Part shown: one piece after another, positions 61,721 through 64,000 of the stretch
How the letters are laid out: each line of letters opens with the position of its first letter
How positions within the stretch are numbered: the first letter of the stretch is position 1
From: Sulfitobacter sp. SK012
Lineage (GTDB): Bacteria; Pseudomonadota; Alphaproteobacteria; Rhodobacterales; Rhodobacteraceae
Assembly: GCF_003352085.1 (NCBI RefSeq)
Contig: NZ_CP025804.1
Span: 1,612,001 to 1,676,000 of the forward strand
Length of the DNA: 64,000 bases
Reading direction: 5' to 3'
Translations under genes and position numbers: made by a program
Notes under the pieces: model-generated
Seen by the model: the letters and a program-made list of their open reading frames with translations, nothing else
Told to the model about the DNA's origin: nothing
Databases searched by the model: none

Positions 61721-62281
61721 ATGAAACTGATGATGATTGTTTATCTTGCTGCGCTGCTAAGCGCTTGTTCAATGCCAACCTTTGTAGGGGATGCCCCACC
61801 AATTCCGGTGACGTCCAAGACTCCGGATCATTTTGAACTGCCCGCTCGTTTCGCGTTTGCACGAGTTGTGTATGGGGCGACGCAGGCAGCAGGTATGAGA
61901 GAGACGGCGCTATGGACTGATTTGCCCAACCAAGCCGAAAGACTTGGCAGCTTTTCACTCCTGATTGGTGGTAACGTCCATCGGTGGTCTGCCACCAGAG
62001 CCAACTTGATCGAAACGGCACGTAAGCAGCGTTTCAACTACCTGCTTGTGGTGCGGATGCATCCCGAAACTGGATCGGCTGACGTAGCCCTACTTCACGT
62101 GGGTTCCGGTGGGGTGATGGCTACTGCGCAAGCTGTCTCGCCCTCTGGTGGCCGACGCGGCTTTTGGGGCGGGCGGATCAAAAATCCTTCACGATTGCAG
62201 CGCGCCACACTAAAAATTGCGCAAGCAACAGCCCCAGTTGTTGAAGAAATGTTGCGCGGTGCTGCGGAACGACAGCACTAA
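61721..62281 (+). CDS. Lipoprotein of unknown function
   Basis: The 186-residue protein has a lipoprotein signal (MKLMMIVYLAALLSAC, lipobox LSAC, Cys16) and a mature domain with RFAFARVVYGATQAAG, a central IGGNVHRWSATRANLIETARKQRFNYLLVVRMHPETGSADVALLHVGSGGVMATAQ beta/alpha stretch, and a basic Gly-rich GGRRGFWGGRIKNP. Overall this recalls small outer-membrane lipoproteins of the rhombotarget/TolB-adjacent kind but matches no family I can name. ATG 61721 follows GGAG by 8 bases. It is divergent from the DUF6502-like gene and probably shares its operators. Confidence 0.72.
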   Translation: MKLMMIVYLAALLSACSMPTFVGDAPPIPVTSKTPDHFELPARFAFARVVYGATQAAGMRETALWTDLPNQAERLGSFSLLIGGNVHRWSATRANLIETARKQRFNYLLVVRMHPETGSADVALLHVGSGGVMATAQAVSPSGGRRGFWGGRIKNPSRLQRATLKIAQATAPVVEEMLRGAAERQH

Positions 62282-62384
62282 TCACTTGGCTCACCTACAG
62301 CATAGCAGACATTCCTGCAGCGCGCAGCATTGGTCACAACGGGCTCGAAGCTGCCATTCGCTGCGGTTGCGAGAGCCAAGTGAT
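62281..62384. repeat. 104-bp element bounded by perfect 12-bp inverted repeats
   Basis: ATCACTTGGCTC (62281-62292) is exactly inverted as GAGCCAAGTGAT (62373-62384). The left end includes the last base of the lipoprotein stop codon. The inside contains GCAGACATTCCTGCAGCGCGCAGCA-like sequence that recalls dispersed intergenic sequences of roseobacters. It could be a small non-autonomous repeat or a folded RNA end. Confidence 0.6.
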
Positions 62385-62522
62385 GCTACTTGAAGGCTTG
62401 AAGCCGGCTGTGTGGACAAAGCGAACCTACTCCTGGCAGCTTTCGGTCCCAACGCGCCACGGGAATTGATTTTGCGCTAGGGCAGTCCTACGCTTTGCCC
62501 AAACATGGCTGGAGGACAAATG

Positions 62523-64000
62523 ATGCCAAAGACCAGCGAACGACCAAATGTCATCTTGATCCTCGCGGACGATCTGGGATTTGCGGATCTCGGGGTTACG
62601 GGTTCAGAAATCAAAACTCCGAATATTGATGCGCTGGCCCGCGATGGCACCATGTTGTCGGCCATGTACAACTGCGCCAGATGCTGTCCGACCCGCGCGT
62701 CGTTGCTGACTGGGTTGTATCCACATAACGCAGGCGTCGGTCACATGGGGGCCAACCTTGGCACGCCTGCTTATCAAGGTTTTTTGCGCAACGACAGTGC
62801 CACGATTGCAGAACATTTGCGGGCGAATGGCTACCGAACGTTGATGTCTGGGAAGTGGCATGTGGCGGGGGATTTCATGGCCCGAGAGGTCGATAGCTGG
62901 CGGGTAGGGGATCTAGAGCACCCAACACCGCGGCAACGTGGCTTTGATCGATTTTATGGTATTGTGGACGGCGTCACGCATTTCTTCTCACCGCATTACA
63001 TGTTGGAAGACGATTCCCGAGTTGAGACCTTCCCCGATGATTTCTATTTCACCGATGCAATAACCGACAAAGCGATTGGTATGATCGAAGAGACGCCCGA
63101 TGACCAGCCGTTCTTCCTTTATCTGGCGCATACTGCCCCACATTGGCCGCTGCACGCCCATGAAGAGGACATCGCGCGCTATGATGGCGTTTATAACGCC
63201 GGTTGGGATGCCATACGTACCGCTCGGCACGAGACCATGAATGGTATGGGACTGTTCCAAAAGAACTGGGATATCTCTCCGCGCGATACTCAGGTGCATC
63301 CCTGGTCCACTGAGAAAAATACCGATTGGGAAGCTCGCAAGATGGCGACTTATGCTGCGATGGTGGACCGTATGGATCAATCCATTGGCCGTCTGATTGC
63401 AGAGCTTAAACGTATGGGGCAGTTCGATAATACGTTGATTATGTTTCTGTCCGACAACGGTGGCTGTGCTGAGTTTATGGCCGAAGATGGCTGGGCCAAG
63501 TTTTTCCCAGACACAACATCGGACGGCCGCAAAATTGAAATGGGTAACAGGCCAGACGTCATGCCGGGCGGGGCGTTAACCTATCAAAGCTATGACAAAC
63601 CTTGGGCAAACGTATCGAACGCGCCGTTTCGGCTGTTCAAACATTACGTACACGAAGGCGGAATATCGACGCCACTGGTCGCCCATTGGCCAAAAGGGTT
63701 TCAGCCACGCGACACCGCCCATGCTGCGTGCCACGTCGTGGACATCTTGCCCACGATCCTTGAGGCGACGGGGTGTTCCTATCAGACCGAGGTTGGAGGC
63801 CATGAAATCCAGCCAATGCAGGGGGAATCGTTGCTTTCGTTGTTCCAGGGCAAAGCATGGGATCGCGAACAACCGATCTTTTTCGAACATGAAGGGAATT
63901 CAGCGATCCGGCTGGGACAGTTCAAACTTGTGCGACAACATTCCCAGGACTGGGAACTCTACGACATGGAAGCGGATCGCACAGAATTGCACGACTTGGC
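62523..64000 (+). CDS. Arylsulfatase (partial, right edge)
   Basis: The frame from ATG 62523 stays open to the edge (492 codons). It has the sulfatase N-terminus RPNVILILADDLGF with metal ligands Asp16 and Asp17, the formylglycine motif Cys54-Cys-Pro-Thr-Arg58 followed by ASLLTG, the GKWHVAG lysine/histidine motif, and LSDNGG later with metal ligands. It belongs to type I sulfatases and needs a formylglycine-generating enzyme. No signal peptide is seen, so it may act in the cytosol or periplasm by another route. GGAGG lies 7 bases upstream; ATG 62520 is also possible. Confidence 0.92.
   Translation, partial: MPKTSERPNVILILADDLGFADLGVTGSEIKTPNIDALARDGTMLSAMYNCARCCPTRASLLTGLYPHNAGVGHMGANLGTPAYQGFLRNDSATIAEHLRANGYRTLMSGKWHVAGDFMAREVDSWRVGDLEHPTPRQRGFDRFYGIVDGVTHFFSPHYMLEDDSRVETFPDDFYFTDAITDKAIGMIEETPDDQPFFLYLAHTAPHWPLHAHEEDIARYDGVYNAGWDAIRTARHETMNGMGLFQKNWDISPRDTQVHPWSTEKNTDWEARKMATYAAMVDRMDQSIGRLIAELKRMGQFDNTLIMFLSDNGGCAEFMAEDGWAKFFPDTTSDGRKIEMGNRPDVMPGGALTYQSYDKPWANVSNAPFRLFKHYVHEGGISTPLVAHWPKGFQPRDTAHAACHVVDILPTILEATGCSYQTEVGGHEIQPMQGESLLSLFQGKAWDREQPIFFEHEGNSAIRLGQFKLVRQHSQDWELYDMEADRTELHDL

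Noticed and set aside
1..64000. CRISPR arrays, insertion sequences, prophage or integrase genes
   Set aside because: No spaced repeat arrays, transposase, integrase or phage structural motifs were seen on either strand.

Overview
This 64 kb window reads as ordinary chromosome of a marine alphaproteobacterium of the Roseobacter group (Rhodobacterales). Supporting signs are the soxBDAG sarcosine oxidase cluster, linked dnaG-rpoD, an nrdR-ribD...ribE-ribB-ribH-nusB block, MmcB, a SUV3-like helicase, a VPLPA-CTERM protein, an RpoH of the alphaproteobacterial type, and a tRNA-His with A73 and no encoded G-1. There are no rRNA genes, CRISPR arrays, transposases or phage genes. Gene density is high, with genes on both strands and many 1-8 bp overlaps.

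Layout. 0-2 kb: start of a pirin gene leaving the left edge, a 3-hydroxyisobutyrate dehydrogenase-like enzyme and a small membrane protein. 2-4.6 kb: an orphan Tad-type trio (two TadE-like pseudopilins and a von Willebrand-factor-A TadG-like protein). 5-8.1 kb: glutamate-family dehydrogenase and a class III adenylate cyclase with a repeat tail. 8.3-13.4 kb: heterotetrameric sarcosine oxidase soxB-soxD-soxA-soxG. 13.4-17.9 kb: dnaG and rpoD. 18.2-28.6 kb: nrdR-ribD, three capsule genes (KpsC-like, Wza-type lipoprotein, KpsS-like) on the opposite strand, then ribE-ribB-ribH-nusB and a sulfotransferase. 28.8-34.9 kb: a ClpP-like membrane-anchored protein with a coiled-coil membrane partner, mmcB, a GNAT enzyme, tRNA-His, rluD and rpoH. 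35-43.5 kb: an oxidoreductase, a capsule-family gene broken by one stop codon, oligoendopeptidase F, an ATP-dependent DNA ligase with its metallo-beta-lactamase exonuclease, a lipase-like hydrolase, an SCP2 protein and a TPR protein. 43.5-48 kb: SUV3-like helicase, S4 protein, 7Fe ferredoxin and CarD. 48-53.5 kb: cobS/cobT, a CPA2/Kef antiporter, and an Lrp regulator divergent from hppD. 53.6-64 kb is more accessory: an 829-residue secretion/pilus-like fusion protein, metY, a VPLPA-CTERM protein, a GT-A-type glycosyltransferase, unknown secreted proteins, a DUF6502-type gene with small lipoprotein genes around two nearly identical operators, a 104-bp inverted-repeat-bounded element, and an arylsulfatase leaving the right edge.

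How the genes fit together. The core parts are replication and transcription (DnaG, RpoD, RpoH, NusB, CarD), flavin synthesis (RibD, RibE, RibB, RibH), cobalamin assembly (CobS, CobT) and methylamine/one-carbon catabolism (sarcosine oxidase, whose flavin and folate cofactors link to the rib genes). The cell-surface theme (Kdo-linked capsule export, sulfotransferase, sulfatase, exosortase substrate, Tad-like proteins) suits a particle-associated marine lifestyle. The best candidates for undescribed biology are the DUF6502/lipoprotein locus at 60.7-62.3 kb, the GspL/PilM-to-GspC/PilP-like fusion at 53.6-56.1 kb, the ClpP-like/coiled-coil pair at 28.8-30.9 kb, and four GANTC sites packed in front of rpoD. 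All functional calls come from reading the sequence and from knowledge of the families; no database search was run.
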